From Bacteroidaceae bacterium (GTDB taxonomy: Bacteria > Bacteroidota > Bacteroidia > Bacteroidales > Bacteroidaceae), in assembly GCA_024398475.1 (NCBI GenBank), contig JAKSJB010000001.1, forward strand, positions 1 through 64,000: 64,000 nucleotides of DNA, given 5' to 3'. How positions within the stretch are numbered: position 1 is the stretch's first letter; each line of letters begins with the position of its first letter. The position numbers and the translations under genes are program-made. This document shows positions 19,858 through 29,437 of the stretch, in pieces. The notes beneath the pieces are model-generated. The model was not told where the DNA came from. It saw only the letters and a list, made by a program, of their open reading frames with translations, and searched no databases.

Positions 19858-20862
19858 ATGGCATTTTTAACAGACGAGAAACTCGTAATCGTTGGAGCCG
19901 GTGGTATGATCGGTTCAAACATGGTTCAGTCAGCACTCATGATGAACCTCACATCAAACATTTGTCTTTATGATGTATTCCCACCAGAGATCGGTCCTCT
20001 TGGAGTAGCAGAAGAAATGCGTCAGTCAGGTTTCGTTGATGCAAACATTACAGCAACAGCAGATCCTGCAGTAGCATTCAAGGATGCAAAGTACATCATT
20101 TCATCAGGTGGTGCTCCTCGTAAGGAAGGTATGACACGTGAAGACCTTCTTGCAGGAAACTGTAAGATTGCAGAAGGACTTGGCAAGGACATTCAGAAGT
20201 ACTGTCCAGACGTTAAGCACGTTATCATTATCTTCAACCCAGCAGACCTCACTGGACTCGTAACACTCCTTTATTCAGGTTTGAAGTCAGGTCAGGTAAC
20301 AACACTTGCAGCACTCGATTCAAGCCGTCTTCAGAGTGCACTTGCAAAGAAATTCGGTGTAATGCAGAATAAGGTAACAGGTGCCCACACATTTGGTGGT
20401 CACGGAGAACAGATGGCAGTATTCGGAAGCGCAGTAAAGATTGACGGTAAGCCACTCAACGACTTCATCGGTACACCAGCATTCCCAACAGAAGAATGGG
20501 AACAGATGAAGCAAGACGTAATCCAGGGCGGTTCTGCTATCATCAAGCTCCGTGGACGTTCATCATTCCAGAGCCCAGCACTCATGTCTGTCAAGATGAT
20601 TGCAGCAGTAATGGGAGGCGAACCATTCGAATATCCAGCAGGAACATACGTAAAGACTGACAAGTACGACCACATTATGATGGCAATGGACACAACTCTC
20701 GACAAGAACGGTTGTTCATTCAAGGTACCACAGGGAACTGCAGAAGAAAATGCCAAGCTTGATGCTTCATACGAACACCTCTGCAAGATGCGTGACGAAC
20801 TCGTTACACTCAATATCGTTCCTGAAATCAGCAAGTGGAGCGAAATCAACCCTAACCTCTAA
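19858..20862 (+). CDS. mdh: Malate dehydrogenase
   Basis: An NAD-dependent enzyme interconverting malate and oxaloacetate, used in the reductive branch toward succinate in these fermenters. Seen: the Rossmann motif VIVGAGGMIGSNM, SSGGAPRKEGMTREDLL (substrate loop), IIFNPADL, LDSSRLQSAL and the catalytic His in AHTFGGHGEQM. At 334 residues it is slightly long for the family. It is followed by a strong terminator and uses codons typical of high expression. Confidence 0.97.
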   Translation: MAFLTDEKLVIVGAGGMIGSNMVQSALMMNLTSNICLYDVFPPEIGPLGVAEEMRQSGFVDANITATADPAVAFKDAKYIISSGGAPRKEGMTREDLLAGNCKIAEGLGKDIQKYCPDVKHVIIIFNPADLTGLVTLLYSGLKSGQVTTLAALDSSRLQSALAKKFGVMQNKVTGAHTFGGHGEQMAVFGSAVKIDGKPLNDFIGTPAFPTEEWEQMKQDVIQGGSAIIKLRGRSSFQSPALMSVKMIAAVMGGEPFEYPAGTYVKTDKYDHIMMAMDTTLDKNGCSFKVPQGTAEENAKLDASYEHLCKMRDELVTLNIVPEISKWSEINPNL

Positions 20863-20895
20863 TCCACATAGATGAGGTTATAATATTATGAATAG

Positions 20896-20936
20896 GTCTT
20901 TAAGGTCGGGAGTGTGCTGACCTTAAAGACTTTTTA
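20896..20936 (+). terminator. Rho-independent terminator after mdh
   Basis: A perfect 12-bp stem, GTCTTTAAGGTC (20896-20907) with GACCTTAAAGAC (20919-20930), is followed by TTTTTATTTT. Confidence 0.92.
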
Positions 20937-20947
20937 TTTTCATTTCA

Positions 20948-21940
20948 ATGGAACAGATTATAATTGACATTCTTCAGTTTCTGATAGGATTGGTACTTAT
21001 TATCGTCGGAGCCGACAAACTCACAGACGGGGCATCAGCAGTGGCACGAAAGTTCAATGTCTCAACACTTATCATCGGACTCACCATCGTTGCCTTCGGT
21101 ACCTCCATGCCAGAATTCGTAGTAAGCACCTTCTCTGCCATGAAGGGCAGCAACGAGATTGCCATAGGAAACGTGATAGGCAGTAATCTGTTCAATGTCT
21201 TTGCCATAGTAGGACTTATAGCAGTTGTTTCACCACTCTATTGCCAGCGTCAGGTATTCCGTCGCGATATCCCTTTCAATGTTATTGTCAGCATACTTCT
21301 TTTAGCCTTTCTTTGCTGCTTCGACCTAGACGCAAAGGTCCTCAACCGCATGGAAGGTGCAGTACTCCTTATTGTATTTATCGGTTACCTTTGGATTACC
21401 ATACGTACTGCCATCAATCAAAGCCGTAAAAAAATAGGAGATGCTGAAGAAGAAAAACCTACGGATTCATCGAATAAAAAACCGATAAAAATGTGGGTAG
21501 CAATCCTCATGATTATGTTGGGATTGGCAGCACTCATTCTCGGAGGCGACCAACTCGTCGATGGAGCATCAGGTATAGCACTGAAGTTAGGGGTCAGCCA
21601 ATCAGTTATAGGACTCACCATCGTAGCAATCGGAACATCGCTCCCCGAATTGGCGACCAGTGTAGTCGCAGCTCGTAAGGGCGACAACGATATGGCAATA
21701 GGAAACGTAGTAGGCAGCAATATTTTCAACATATTGTTCATACTTGGAGTTTCCTCTACCATCGCACCAATCAGTATAGGTAACATAGGAGTAGTCGATT
21801 TCATCGCATTTTTTGCTTCTTCATTTTTGCTATGGCTCTTTTGCGTCAACAGCAAGCGACTGCGCATCAACCGTTTTGAGGGAATATTCATGCTTCTATG
21901 CATCATCACCTATTATGTCTATGTTGTTTATCAGGCATAA
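20948..21940 (+). CDS. CaCA-family Na+/Ca2+ antiporter (YrbG-like)
   Basis: A membrane cation exchanger of about ten membrane segments built from two inverted halves. Each half carries an alpha-repeat: IGLTIVAFGTSMPEF with GNVIGSNLFN in the first half, and IGLTIVAIGTSLPELATSVV with GNVVGSNIFN in the second. The acidic residues of GTSMPE and GTSLPE are the predicted ion-binding sites. The length of 330 is typical. It probably exports Ca2+ or related ions against Na+ or H+. It starts directly after the mdh terminator. Confidence 0.93.
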   Translation: MEQIIIDILQFLIGLVLIIVGADKLTDGASAVARKFNVSTLIIGLTIVAFGTSMPEFVVSTFSAMKGSNEIAIGNVIGSNLFNVFAIVGLIAVVSPLYCQRQVFRRDIPFNVIVSILLLAFLCCFDLDAKVLNRMEGAVLLIVFIGYLWITIRTAINQSRKKIGDAEEEKPTDSSNKKPIKMWVAILMIMLGLAALILGGDQLVDGASGIALKLGVSQSVIGLTIVAIGTSLPELATSVVAARKGDNDMAIGNVVGSNIFNILFILGVSSTIAPISIGNIGVVDFIAFFASSFLLWLFCVNSKRLRINRFEGIFMLLCIITYYVYVVYQA

Positions 21941-21977
21941 TAAGTCATTTTAGAATTCCGTCATCCATCAGCGAATT

Positions 21978-23486
21978 GTGAAAGAAAAATTATCTCCGAT
22001 TTCCCGGTTGACTTTTGCATTAATACTTGGTATTCTTTCATGCAAAATACTGGTGTCGTGGATTGATATAGAGGTCTGGGAACTATGTGCAGTACTGTTA
22101 CTGTTTCTAATCAGTATGTTCATACTAAATCGAAGGACAACTCCTTTGGCATTTGGTCTTTCTGCATTCATTTTTTCTGCAACTTTCGGGGCTCTTTTAT
22201 TTCTCCTTCAGTTCCATTCAATCAGATATGGTAAGGTTACAGATGAGAATACAGTAATAACAGGTAAGGTAGTGAACGCTCCTGAACGGAAAGCGAAGAC
22301 GTGGGCTGTAAGAATCCAAACTACTTATGGTACACACGTGCAGGCTTATCTTTCCCCTGGACAAATTCCGTTGAAAGGAGATTCCATAGAATTGTATGTT
22401 CCTTATGGAATAAACTCTACATTTTTAGGAGACAATCCAGATACAACTTTTGCAGATTATGAAAACTATCTGTTTTATTCGGGTGTTTCAGCGACAGCAT
22501 TTTCCGGTAACGGACAATGGAAGATAACCAAACGCAATGAATATGGAAATCTCCTTGACCGACTTTCTGCATTACAGGTATTGATGAATGAATATTACGA
22601 TGAATCGGGATTCAGAGGTGATGAAGGAGCAATCATTAAGGCAATGACAACCGGAGATAAAACTCAACTTCCTAAAGAACTGAAGTCCAACTATTCACAT
22701 GCAGGAGTAGCACACGTTTTGGCTCTTTCCGGCTTTCATCTCACCATCATTTATACATTCTTGGATTTGCTGTTGCTAAGTTTGATTATTTCTTATAAAT
22801 GGAGAAACATTTCACGTTTGTTCATCATACTATTTATATCTGCTTTTACCATTATTGTGGGTTGTCCTCCGTCTTTGGTACGTGCCGCCATCATGTGTGG
22901 AATAATGCTATTGACCAAGGTATTGCAGTGTGAAAATTCCTCGATGAATTCGTTGTGTTTGGCAGCATTTGCTATGCTGGTATTCAATCCAATGCTTCTG
23001 TTTGATGTCGGTTTCCAATTATCGTTCGTCTCGATGTTTGGAATAATTGTCTTCTCGCCACTTTTGATAGATTTAGTACCTGCTCGCCAAAAAATCCTAC
23101 ATAAATTATGGGAAATGATATGTATTACTATAGCATGCAGTATGTTCACACTTCCCCTTATTACTTATTATTTTGGTTATATTCCATTACTGTCCATTGT
23201 CAGCAATCTCTCCATTCCAATTCTTGCAACAGTACTCTTATGGCTCTCCGTCTTTTGGTGGTTGCTGTTTGCTTTCACCGATATTCAATTAATAATAGGT
23301 AATTGCATGAAATCGGTTTCCGGTATGATGAATTCAATTGCAGGGTGGATTTCCTCGATGGAATGGTCTGTATTTCCAATTCGCAGCAATCTTTTCGGTG
23401 TGCTGATGGAGTACGCACTTCTGATTCTTATTGTTATTTATCTACCTCGATTCTATCATTCATCTCCGTCCTCTAAATGTTATTAG
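21978..23486 (+). CDS. ComEC/Rec2-family competence membrane protein
   Basis: A membrane protein related to the DNA-uptake channel ComEC. The N-terminal part has membrane segments and a soluble OB-like DUF4131 region (ITGKVVNAPERKAKTWAVRI). The competence core carries the signature HAGVAHVLALSGFHLTIIY and CPPSLVRAAIMCGIML, then further membrane segments. At 502 residues it lacks the C-terminal metallo-beta-lactamase-like domain of long ComEC proteins, as in many Bacteroidota to my knowledge. The start is a GTG at 21978; the next in-frame Met is near residue 47 and would remove the first membrane segment. No other uptake gene is in this window. Confidence 0.88.
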   Translation: MKEKLSPISRLTFALILGILSCKILVSWIDIEVWELCAVLLLFLISMFILNRRTTPLAFGLSAFIFSATFGALLFLLQFHSIRYGKVTDENTVITGKVVNAPERKAKTWAVRIQTTYGTHVQAYLSPGQIPLKGDSIELYVPYGINSTFLGDNPDTTFADYENYLFYSGVSATAFSGNGQWKITKRNEYGNLLDRLSALQVLMNEYYDESGFRGDEGAIIKAMTTGDKTQLPKELKSNYSHAGVAHVLALSGFHLTIIYTFLDLLLLSLIISYKWRNISRLFIILFISAFTIIVGCPPSLVRAAIMCGIMLLTKVLQCENSSMNSLCLAAFAMLVFNPMLLFDVGFQLSFVSMFGIIVFSPLLIDLVPARQKILHKLWEMICITIACSMFTLPLITYYFGYIPLLSIVSNLSIPILATVLLWLSVFWWLLFAFTDIQLIIGNCMKSVSGMMNSIAGWISSMEWSVFPIRSNLFGVLMEYALLILIVIYLPRFYHSSPSSKCY

Positions 23487-23529
23487 ACAATAACTGGTTG
23501 TTTAATGTATTATTGGATATACATATTGT

Positions 23530-25260
23530 CTATTGTATACCGTTCCATACTTTTCTGCCGTCAATGATATTAATTCCTCGTTGTGGGAAGGTAATCTTAT
23601 TGCCGTCAATGGTGTATATTCCCTTTTGTACGTATCTTTGTCTTGATGACGTTATTGCCGGAATGGCTGTTGCCTGTTCAAATTCCTTGGCTGTATAGAA
23701 CTGCAGTTCCAAGGTGGTAGGTCTTGTAACGATGATGGAATCAGTTTCGCCGTAGTTGTAAGTACGGATTGGAGTTACGGTATTCCCCTTGATTATTACT
23801 GGCTTGATGCTGCAAGTGTCTCCTCGGTTGATGGTTACTTCGTTGGCTCCAAATACATACTGAAACTGACGGTATCCCCAATTCATTGCCATCCAGTTAT
23901 TAGACGTTATATTGTATTTACAGAATGTTTTCACCAGTTTGCCTTTCCTGAATATTGCAAGGCCAAAATAACCGCTGAAATATTTGTTATTCAGGACGGA
24001 GGTACATATCTGTGAATAATTATATACATTATTCAGTTGTAAGGTAACCTTATTTTGAGATGAGAACCTGACTGTTCTGTCACCAAGCGGCTCAAAGTTG
24101 TTTGCGTAGAAGACGTACTGTGTTGTACCTGTCATTGTTGGACTTATCCTTACGATAGCTGTCTGGTCGTATTTGTAATCAAATTCGTACTCAGGTTGCA
24201 AGGCATCGATCATGTAGTATCCGTCACAGTATCCTCCCCATCCCCAGTTTATATGGAAATAAGTGTCGTAAATTACCCCGTCGATTATAAAACTGTGTCC
24301 TCCGTCATCTTCATCCTGTCCGCTGTATAGAATGGGGCGACCGTTGTCGAGTTCTTCATGGAGCATGTCCATCCATTCATCCTGACGGTAATAGTTTCTA
24401 TTGCAATAAGTGGCGCATGTGGCATATCCGAAGAAGTGAACCAAAGCATATGGAATATCGGTATAAAATGCACTTGAAAAAAGGTTTCCATAATCCATAC
24501 CTAAGCTGGTTCCGCATGCATACATCAGGTTTGCTACTGCATTTGCCTGGAGGTCGGTGTATCTATTTCCATAGTCATTAATCATGTGTGTCCAGTCGTA
24601 GTATATTGAATCGGTGAAGTTGCATTTGAGATTGACGCTGTCGGTATGGGTATAGAAGCTGATGGAATCCTTACCGCATTTTGGGTATTGATAGTAATTC
24701 ATGACTTGTGCCATGGAAGTTGCCAGACATCCGGTGAGTGTTGAACTGCCGTTGATTATTGGACAGTACTTGTTGAATGGAAAACCCTGTGCCCAATTTG
24801 TCTTGATCAAAGGTTCCACTTCATTGTATTTTTGTCCTGGCATGGTTGCCTCATCGGCATAGTTGCCTAAATTTCTTATATAATCGTATTGTGCCTGATA
24901 TTCATTGAGTAACCATTTCAATCCGTCGGGAACGGAGGTTTCCGAGTACGTGGAGTTTCTTGCAAATCCCAATACCTTTTCCATTCTTTCGTCACCACTT
25001 ACGATTACGAATGAACTGTTGTCCCTGTCATTTATTATGAAGAATGGGTATTGGCCAGTCTTATGCAAACGATTGGATTTTCTGCTGGCACATTCCAAGT
25101 GACCTGTATTGGAAATACCCAGTCCATGTAGGTATTTTGCAGCAATTTCAAGAGCCTGGGATTCTGTACGTTGTTGTGAAAACATTGGAATTGTACCACA
25201 GTATAAGCAGATTATTGCCATATACTGCATAAAACCATGATGGATGTAATTCTTTTTCAT
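23530..25260 (-). CDS. Secreted C10-family cysteine protease (streptopain/interpain-like)
   Basis: A secreted protease of the SpeB/interpain A family. Seen: a signal peptide (hydrophobic AIICLYCGTIPMFSQ), a Spi-like propeptide region to about residue 130, the catalytic Cys178 in TLTGCLATSMAQVMNYYQYP, and the catalytic His322 in DDGGHSFIIDG followed by HINWGWGGYCDGYY. After the catalytic domain comes a beta-rich region. The C-terminus has a GIYTIDGNKI and GINIIDGRKV pair that resembles the type IX sorting tails of Prevotella proteins. Interpain A of Prevotella intermedia degrades host complement and haem proteins; whether this one has host targets is unknown. Catalytic residues are assigned by motif only. 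Confidence 0.93.
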   Translation of the reverse strand: MKKNYIHHGFMQYMAIICLYCGTIPMFSQQRTESQALEIAAKYLHGLGISNTGHLECASRKSNRLHKTGQYPFFIINDRDNSSFVIVSGDERMEKVLGFARNSTYSETSVPDGLKWLLNEYQAQYDYIRNLGNYADEATMPGQKYNEVEPLIKTNWAQGFPFNKYCPIINGSSTLTGCLATSMAQVMNYYQYPKCGKDSISFYTHTDSVNLKCNFTDSIYYDWTHMINDYGNRYTDLQANAVANLMYACGTSLGMDYGNLFSSAFYTDIPYALVHFFGYATCATYCNRNYYRQDEWMDMLHEELDNGRPILYSGQDEDDGGHSFIIDGVIYDTYFHINWGWGGYCDGYYMIDALQPEYEFDYKYDQTAIVRISPTMTGTTQYVFYANNFEPLGDRTVRFSSQNKVTLQLNNVYNYSQICTSVLNNKYFSGYFGLAIFRKGKLVKTFCKYNITSNNWMAMNWGYRQFQYVFGANEVTINRGDTCSIKPVIIKGNTVTPIRTYNYGETDSIIVTRPTTLELQFYTAKEFEQATAIPAITSSRQRYVQKGIYTIDGNKITFPQRGINIIDGRKVWNGIQ

Positions 25261-25353
25261 TGAAAAACTTTAATGTGTTTGTGCAGAAAGAATAATGTGT
25301 CACATACCTTGTGCCGCACTGTATAAAATAGAACTTGATTAAGTTATACGATG

Positions 25354-25361
25354 CAAAGTTA
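25354..25361 (-). promoter_or_regulatory. Probable -7 element for the C10 protease
   Basis: The minus strand reads TAACTTTG followed by CATCG, about 94 bases upstream of the start codon. A CTTG about 20 bases further up is only a weak -33 match. Confidence 0.55.
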
Positions 25362-25405
25362 AGAAATTCCTGTAATATGAGCAAGATATTGATATAGGAA
25401 AAATT

Positions 25406-25448
25406 ACTGTTGCATAGTGACAAATCAACTGCTGTATCGTGATAAACC
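25406..25448. promoter_or_regulatory. Two 21-nt direct repeats, candidate operator
   Basis: Copy 1 at 25406-25426 (ACTGTTGCATAGTGACAAAT plus C) and copy 2 at 25428-25448 (ACTGCTGTATCGTGATAAAC plus C) match at 16 of 21 positions and are 22 bases apart, two helical turns. They lie in the divergent region between the C10 protease and the men operon, ending 18 bases upstream of the menI -33 element. This is the usual place for an activator site. Confidence 0.6.
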
Positions 25449-25466
25449 AAAAAAACATGGCTTAAT

Positions 25467-25497
25467 TTTGTCATGCAGTGTATTTTTGCTAAATTTG
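25467..25497 (+). promoter_or_regulatory. Bacteroidetes-type promoter of the men operon
   Basis: TTTG (25467-25470), a 19-base spacer, then TAAATTTG (25490-25497): a full match to the Bacteroidetes sigma consensus. The expected transcript start is near 25504, which rules out the ATG at 25473 and supports 25527 as the menI start. Confidence 0.85.
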
Positions 25498-25526
25498 CCA
25501 AATATTCGTATAATAACTGTCATATC

Positions 25527-25937
25527 ATGGATTTGGAATTGATTAAATCGAGGCTTGAAGTATGTGAATGTATGGCTCAGGGTATGGGTATGGAACTGGT
25601 TTCCACGTCTGACGAAGATTCCTGCAAGGCTGTAATGACTGTAGATGGAAGAAACTGTCAGCCATTTGGCTTTCTTAGCGGTGGTGCTTCACTTGCCATG
25701 GCTGAGACCTTGGCGGGCTGCGGTTCTTATGTCCTCTGTCCAGATGCTGTTGCCTGTGTAGGTCAGAACGTGCAGGGCAATCATGTACATCCTGCCAGTG
25801 TGGGAGAAACTGTGACAGCAGTGGCACGTATAGTGTATAAGGGAAAGACTTCCCATGTATGGCAGGTGGAAATCTGCAATGCCGATGGTGAATTAATCAG
25901 TTTCGTTACAGTGACAAACCGAATTATCAGGAAATGA
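25527..25937 (+). CDS. menI: Hotdog-fold acyl-CoA thioesterase, probable DHNA-CoA hydrolase
   Basis: A PaaI/YdiI-type hotdog thioesterase of 136 residues, expected to release 1,4-dihydroxy-2-naphthoate from its CoA ester in menaquinone synthesis. Seen: CQPFGFLSGGASLAMAETLA, the family active-site helix with the catalytic Glu (AETLAG), GQNVQGNHVHPA and GKTSHVWQVEI. The step is inferred from the operon, where menF follows with an ATGA overlap. In E. coli YdiI the loop reads FGLLHGG; here the His is Ser. The ATG at 25473 lies upstream of the promoter, so 25527 is used. Confidence 0.85.
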   Translation: MDLELIKSRLEVCECMAQGMGMELVSTSDEDSCKAVMTVDGRNCQPFGFLSGGASLAMAETLAGCGSYVLCPDAVACVGQNVQGNHVHPASVGETVTAVARIVYKGKTSHVWQVEICNADGELISFVTVTNRIIRK

Positions 25938-26935
25938 ATATCGCTTTCTACCGTTTACCCTATTCCGATGTATATTCACGTATCAGTTGCGAAGGCAGTC
26001 CTCTCGTACTGAATTCGTATGAGGAACTTGACAATCTTTCAGGGTTCGTCATAGCTCCTTTTCTTATATCAGAACGGACTCCGTTGGTGTTACTGCCTTT
26101 TGATGGGATAGTATGTGAGAATAAGACGGTGAACACTGTGGATATGCGTAATGATGCATGTAGGGTTTTGGGCGAGGAAGAGGACAGACTGACCTATTCG
26201 TCGGATTTCGTGAAGTTTCATGATGCCGTAGCTGAAGGACGCTTTGCAAAGTTGGTACTTTCACGTTCCAAACGTGTGACGATGGAGAAGATTCCAGATT
26301 TGGAGGATTTGTTTCTGTACTTCTGCAATACCTACCCACGGGCGATGGTGATGCTTTTCAGTACAGAACTGACCGGCACATGGCTTGTTGCCTCTCCGGA
26401 GATATTGGTTGAGAGTCAGCAGCCAGGACTGTGTACCATTGCTCTTGCAGGTACGATGCCTTTCTGTGAGGGTCTTCCTCAGTGGAGTGAGAAGAACAAG
26501 CACGAGCAGCATATAGTTGAGAAATACATAGAAGAAACAATAGCACCGTTATCGGACAGAGTCATCAAGGACGGTCCCCGCAGTGTGAGGGCAGGAAGTC
26601 TGATGCATCTCCGTACCGACTTCCGTTTCCAGCCATCGGAAGGAGTGACTATAGGCAATATCGTAGCAAGCCTTCATCCCACTCCTGCTGTATGTGGTAT
26701 GCCCAAGTCTGAGGCTCGTGAGTTTGTATTGAGGCACGAGTCGAACGACCGTCGCTACTACAGTGGCTTTGCCGGTCCTCTCAACATGGACGTTGGTACT
26801 CACCTCTTCGTGTCACTCCGATGCATGACCATTGAAGGCAACTGTCTGACTGTCTATGCCGGTGGCGGAATCATGCCCGACAGTAATGCCAGGGATGAAT
26901 GGCGGGAGACAGAAATGAAAATGATTAATTTTTAA
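25934..26935 (+). CDS. menF: Isochorismate synthase
   Basis: Converts chorismate to isochorismate, the first menaquinone-specific step. Chorismate-binding motifs: KLVLSRSKRV, ASPEILVE, the signature LHPTPAVCGMPKSEA, YSGFAGPL and the C-terminal YAGGGIMPDSNA with EWRETEMK. At 333 residues it lacks much of the N-terminal region of the longer E. coli MenF, but the catalytic C-terminal domain is complete. It overlaps menI by 4 bases (ATGA). Confidence 0.95.
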   Translation: MNIAFYRLPYSDVYSRISCEGSPLVLNSYEELDNLSGFVIAPFLISERTPLVLLPFDGIVCENKTVNTVDMRNDACRVLGEEEDRLTYSSDFVKFHDAVAEGRFAKLVLSRSKRVTMEKIPDLEDLFLYFCNTYPRAMVMLFSTELTGTWLVASPEILVESQQPGLCTIALAGTMPFCEGLPQWSEKNKHEQHIVEKYIEETIAPLSDRVIKDGPRSVRAGSLMHLRTDFRFQPSEGVTIGNIVASLHPTPAVCGMPKSEAREFVLRHESNDRRYYSGFAGPLNMDVGTHLFVSLRCMTIEGNCLTVYAGGGIMPDSNARDEWRETEMKMINF

Positions 26936-26943
26936 CTATCATA

Positions 26944-28572
26944 ATGTATTCAGATAGAGAGAATGTAAATATAGTGACGGAACTGTTGGTGAGGCATGGT
27001 GTGAAACATGTTGTGGTATGTCCTGGAAGCAGGAATGCACCGTTGGTTCACAATTTCAATGCCCATCCATCATTAGTCTGTCATCCTGTCACCGATGAAC
27101 GTTCGGCAGGATTCATGGCGTTGGGTATTGCCCAGCAGGACAGGACATGTCCTGTGGCAGTATGTGTCACGAGTGGTTCTGCTCTTCTCAACCTTATGCC
27201 CGCCGTGGCTGAGGCTTCCTATCAGCACTGTGGATTTGTGGTTATCTCGGCAGACCGTCCCCGTCAGTGGATTGATCAACTCGACGGACAGACACTGCCC
27301 CAGGAAGATGCCCTTGGTAGGTTTGTGGCAAAGAGTGTGAGTGTGGCTGAACCCCATGACGACGAAGAACGATGGTACTGCAACCGACTTGTAAACGAGG
27401 CATTCGTTGCCCTGTATCGCACAGATCGTCCTGTACAGATAAACGTACCGATAGCCGAACCGCTCTTCTCGTTCAGTACAGAGAAACTGCCTCCGCAACG
27501 TTCAGTCAGGTATATTCCTTGGGATAATGAACCATCGAGGAATGCAGTACTGAGAATGGTAGAAAAGTCAAGGCGTCCGATGGTGGTGATGGGACAGATG
27601 CCGTGTGGGAGTGTTCCTGCCGACTATGCTATGCAGGTGGCAGAAAAAGTGGTGATTCTCTACGAACCGCTTGCGATTGATGAAATGCCTCGATGTCTTA
27701 CCGATGAGATGTTGGCGGCTATGACAGGTGATGAGGATAGATACATGCCCGACCTTGTGCTATATCTTGGCAACAATACCGTAAGTAAGCGTCTGCGCCA
27801 GTTCCTGCGTCGTCTGCCGGCGACCTGCAACGTGATTATGGTAGATGAGGAAGGTGAACTGAAAGACGTGAGCATGCATACAGATTATGTCATACACGGA
27901 CGCACAGGGGATGTGGTGAAAGATGTGTTTACCAGTTGGCTCCATAAGGATAAATGCTGTGAAGACGAATATCTGGATGCCTGGAAGAAGTTGTATGGAG
28001 AAGCAGCAAGTCAATTAATGAATACCAGTACAGATGATCTGTCATCCATTGCAGTAAAACTTTTTGAGAACGAGTATGGCGAAGGTGAGGTAATACATTA
28101 TGCCAACAGCACGGCAGTACGTCTTGGATGCCGCTTTGCCGATAACCACTATATCTATTGCAATCGAGGACTCAACGGAATCGAGGGCTCACTCAGTACG
28201 GCAGCAGGAGCCTCACTTGCCATGCAGGAAGAGGGAAACGTGTATTGCGTAATCGGCGATCTGAGTTTCTTCTATGACGAGAATGCCTTGTGGCAAACCC
28301 AACTGACCGGCAACCTACGCATATTGTTGCTTAACAATGGTGGGGGAAGTATATTCAAGACACTGAAAGGTCTGGACGCATCTCCGGCACGCGACGTACT
28401 GGTGGCAGCGCAACATGCATATTCTGCAGAAGGCATCTGCCGACAGTTCGGTCTTACCTACCGAATGGTGGACAGTATCGCTACCCTTGCCGACGGAATC
28501 CAATGGCTGGGCACAGTAGAAAGTAAAAAGCCCGTGGTGCTGGAAGTGAAAGACTTGTCGACTCAAATATAA
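26944..28572 (+). CDS. menD: 2-succinyl-5-enolpyruvyl-6-hydroxy-3-cyclohexene-1-carboxylate synthase
   Basis: A thiamine-diphosphate enzyme joining isochorismate and 2-oxoglutarate. Seen: the N-terminal [19 protein letters not shown] and [15 protein letters not shown] (the catalytic Glu lies in this segment), the Rossmann-like middle domain, and the C-terminal ThDP motif beginning [14 protein letters not shown] with NNGGGSIF. The length of 542 is typical. It starts 8 bases after menF. Confidence 0.97.
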   Translation: MYSDRENVNIVTELLVRHGVKHVVVCPGSRNAPLVHNFNAHPSLVCHPVTDERSAGFMALGIAQQDRTCPVAVCVTSGSALLNLMPAVAEASYQHCGFVVISADRPRQWIDQLDGQTLPQEDALGRFVAKSVSVAEPHDDEERWYCNRLVNEAFVALYRTDRPVQINVPIAEPLFSFSTEKLPPQRSVRYIPWDNEPSRNAVLRMVEKSRRPMVVMGQMPCGSVPADYAMQVAEKVVILYEPLAIDEMPRCLTDEMLAAMTGDEDRYMPDLVLYLGNNTVSKRLRQFLRRLPATCNVIMVDEEGELKDVSMHTDYVIHGRTGDVVKDVFTSWLHKDKCCEDEYLDAWKKLYGEAASQLMNTSTDDLSSIAVKLFENEYGEGEVIHYANSTAVRLGCRFADNHYIYCNRGLNGIEGSLSTAAGASLAMQEEGNVYCVIGDLSFFYDENALWQTQLTGNLRILLLNNGGGSIFKTLKGLDASPARDVLVAAQHAYSAEGICRQFGLTYRMVDSIATLADGIQWLGTVESKKPVVLEVKDLSTQI

Positions 28573-28576
28573 AAAT

Positions 28577-29431
28577 ATGGATTGGAAAATAATAAAGGAA
28601 TTTAAGGAGATAATCCTTGAGGAATGTGACGGTATAGCAAAGATAAGTATCAACCGTCCGAGGTATCGTAATGCATTTACTCCGCTGACCACATGGGAAC
28701 TGTCGCAGGCATTTTCCATCGTGAGAGAACGGCAGAGTGTGAGTGTTGTGTTGCTTACCGGTGCAGAAACACCACGGAAAGACGGACAGACTGATGAGGA
28801 ATGGCTTCGTACTCAGGCTTTCTGTGCAGGAGGAGACATGCACGTGAAGGGACGTGGCGGTTACATCGATGAAGAAGGTGTGCCACGCCTTTCTGTACTC
28901 GACGTACAGATGCAGATTCGTCGTCTGCCAAAGCCAGTAATAGCAATGGTCAATGGTTTTGCCATCGGAGGCGGTCATGTCCTGCACCTAGTGTGCGACC
29001 TTACCGTAGCAGCCGACAATGCACGATTCGGACAGACAGGACCGAAGGTAGGTTCATTCGATGCCGGATTCGGTTCCTCTTACCTGGCACGTATAGTAGG
29101 TCAGAAGAAGGCAAGGGAGATTTGGTTCCTCTGTCGTCAGTATTCAGCAGCAGAAGCCGAAAAGATGGGTATGGTAAACAAGGTAGTACCTCTGTCTCAG
29201 TTGGAAGATGAGTGTGTGGCATGGGCAAAGGAGATGATGCGCCTTTCTCCACTTGCCCTGAGAATGATAAAGGCAGGACTCAATGCCGAACTCGATGGTC
29301 AGGCAGGTATTCAGGAACTTGCCGGTGATGCCACGGCACTCTATTATATGCTCGATGAAGCCCAGGAAGGAGGTAAGGCATTCCTTGAAAAACGTGCTCC
29401 AGACTGGTCAAAATTTGCGAAACTACCATAG
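28577..29431 (+). CDS. menB: 1,4-dihydroxy-2-naphthoyl-CoA synthase
   Basis: A crotonase-fold enzyme that closes the second ring of the naphthoquinone from o-succinylbenzoyl-CoA. Seen: [31 protein letters not shown], the oxyanion-hole segment [40 protein letters not shown] and [11 protein letters not shown]. The 284-residue length is usual. It starts 4 bases after menD. Confidence 0.97.
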   Translation: MDWKIIKEFKEIILEECDGIAKISINRPRYRNAFTPLTTWELSQAFSIVRERQSVSVVLLTGAETPRKDGQTDEEWLRTQAFCAGGDMHVKGRGGYIDEEGVPRLSVLDVQMQIRRLPKPVIAMVNGFAIGGGHVLHLVCDLTVAADNARFGQTGPKVGSFDAGFGSSYLARIVGQKKAREIWFLCRQYSAAEAEKMGMVNKVVPLSQLEDECVAWAKEMMRLSPLALRMIKAGLNAELDGQAGIQELAGDATALYYMLDEAQEGGKAFLEKRAPDWSKFAKLP

Positions 29432-29437
29432 AATGCA

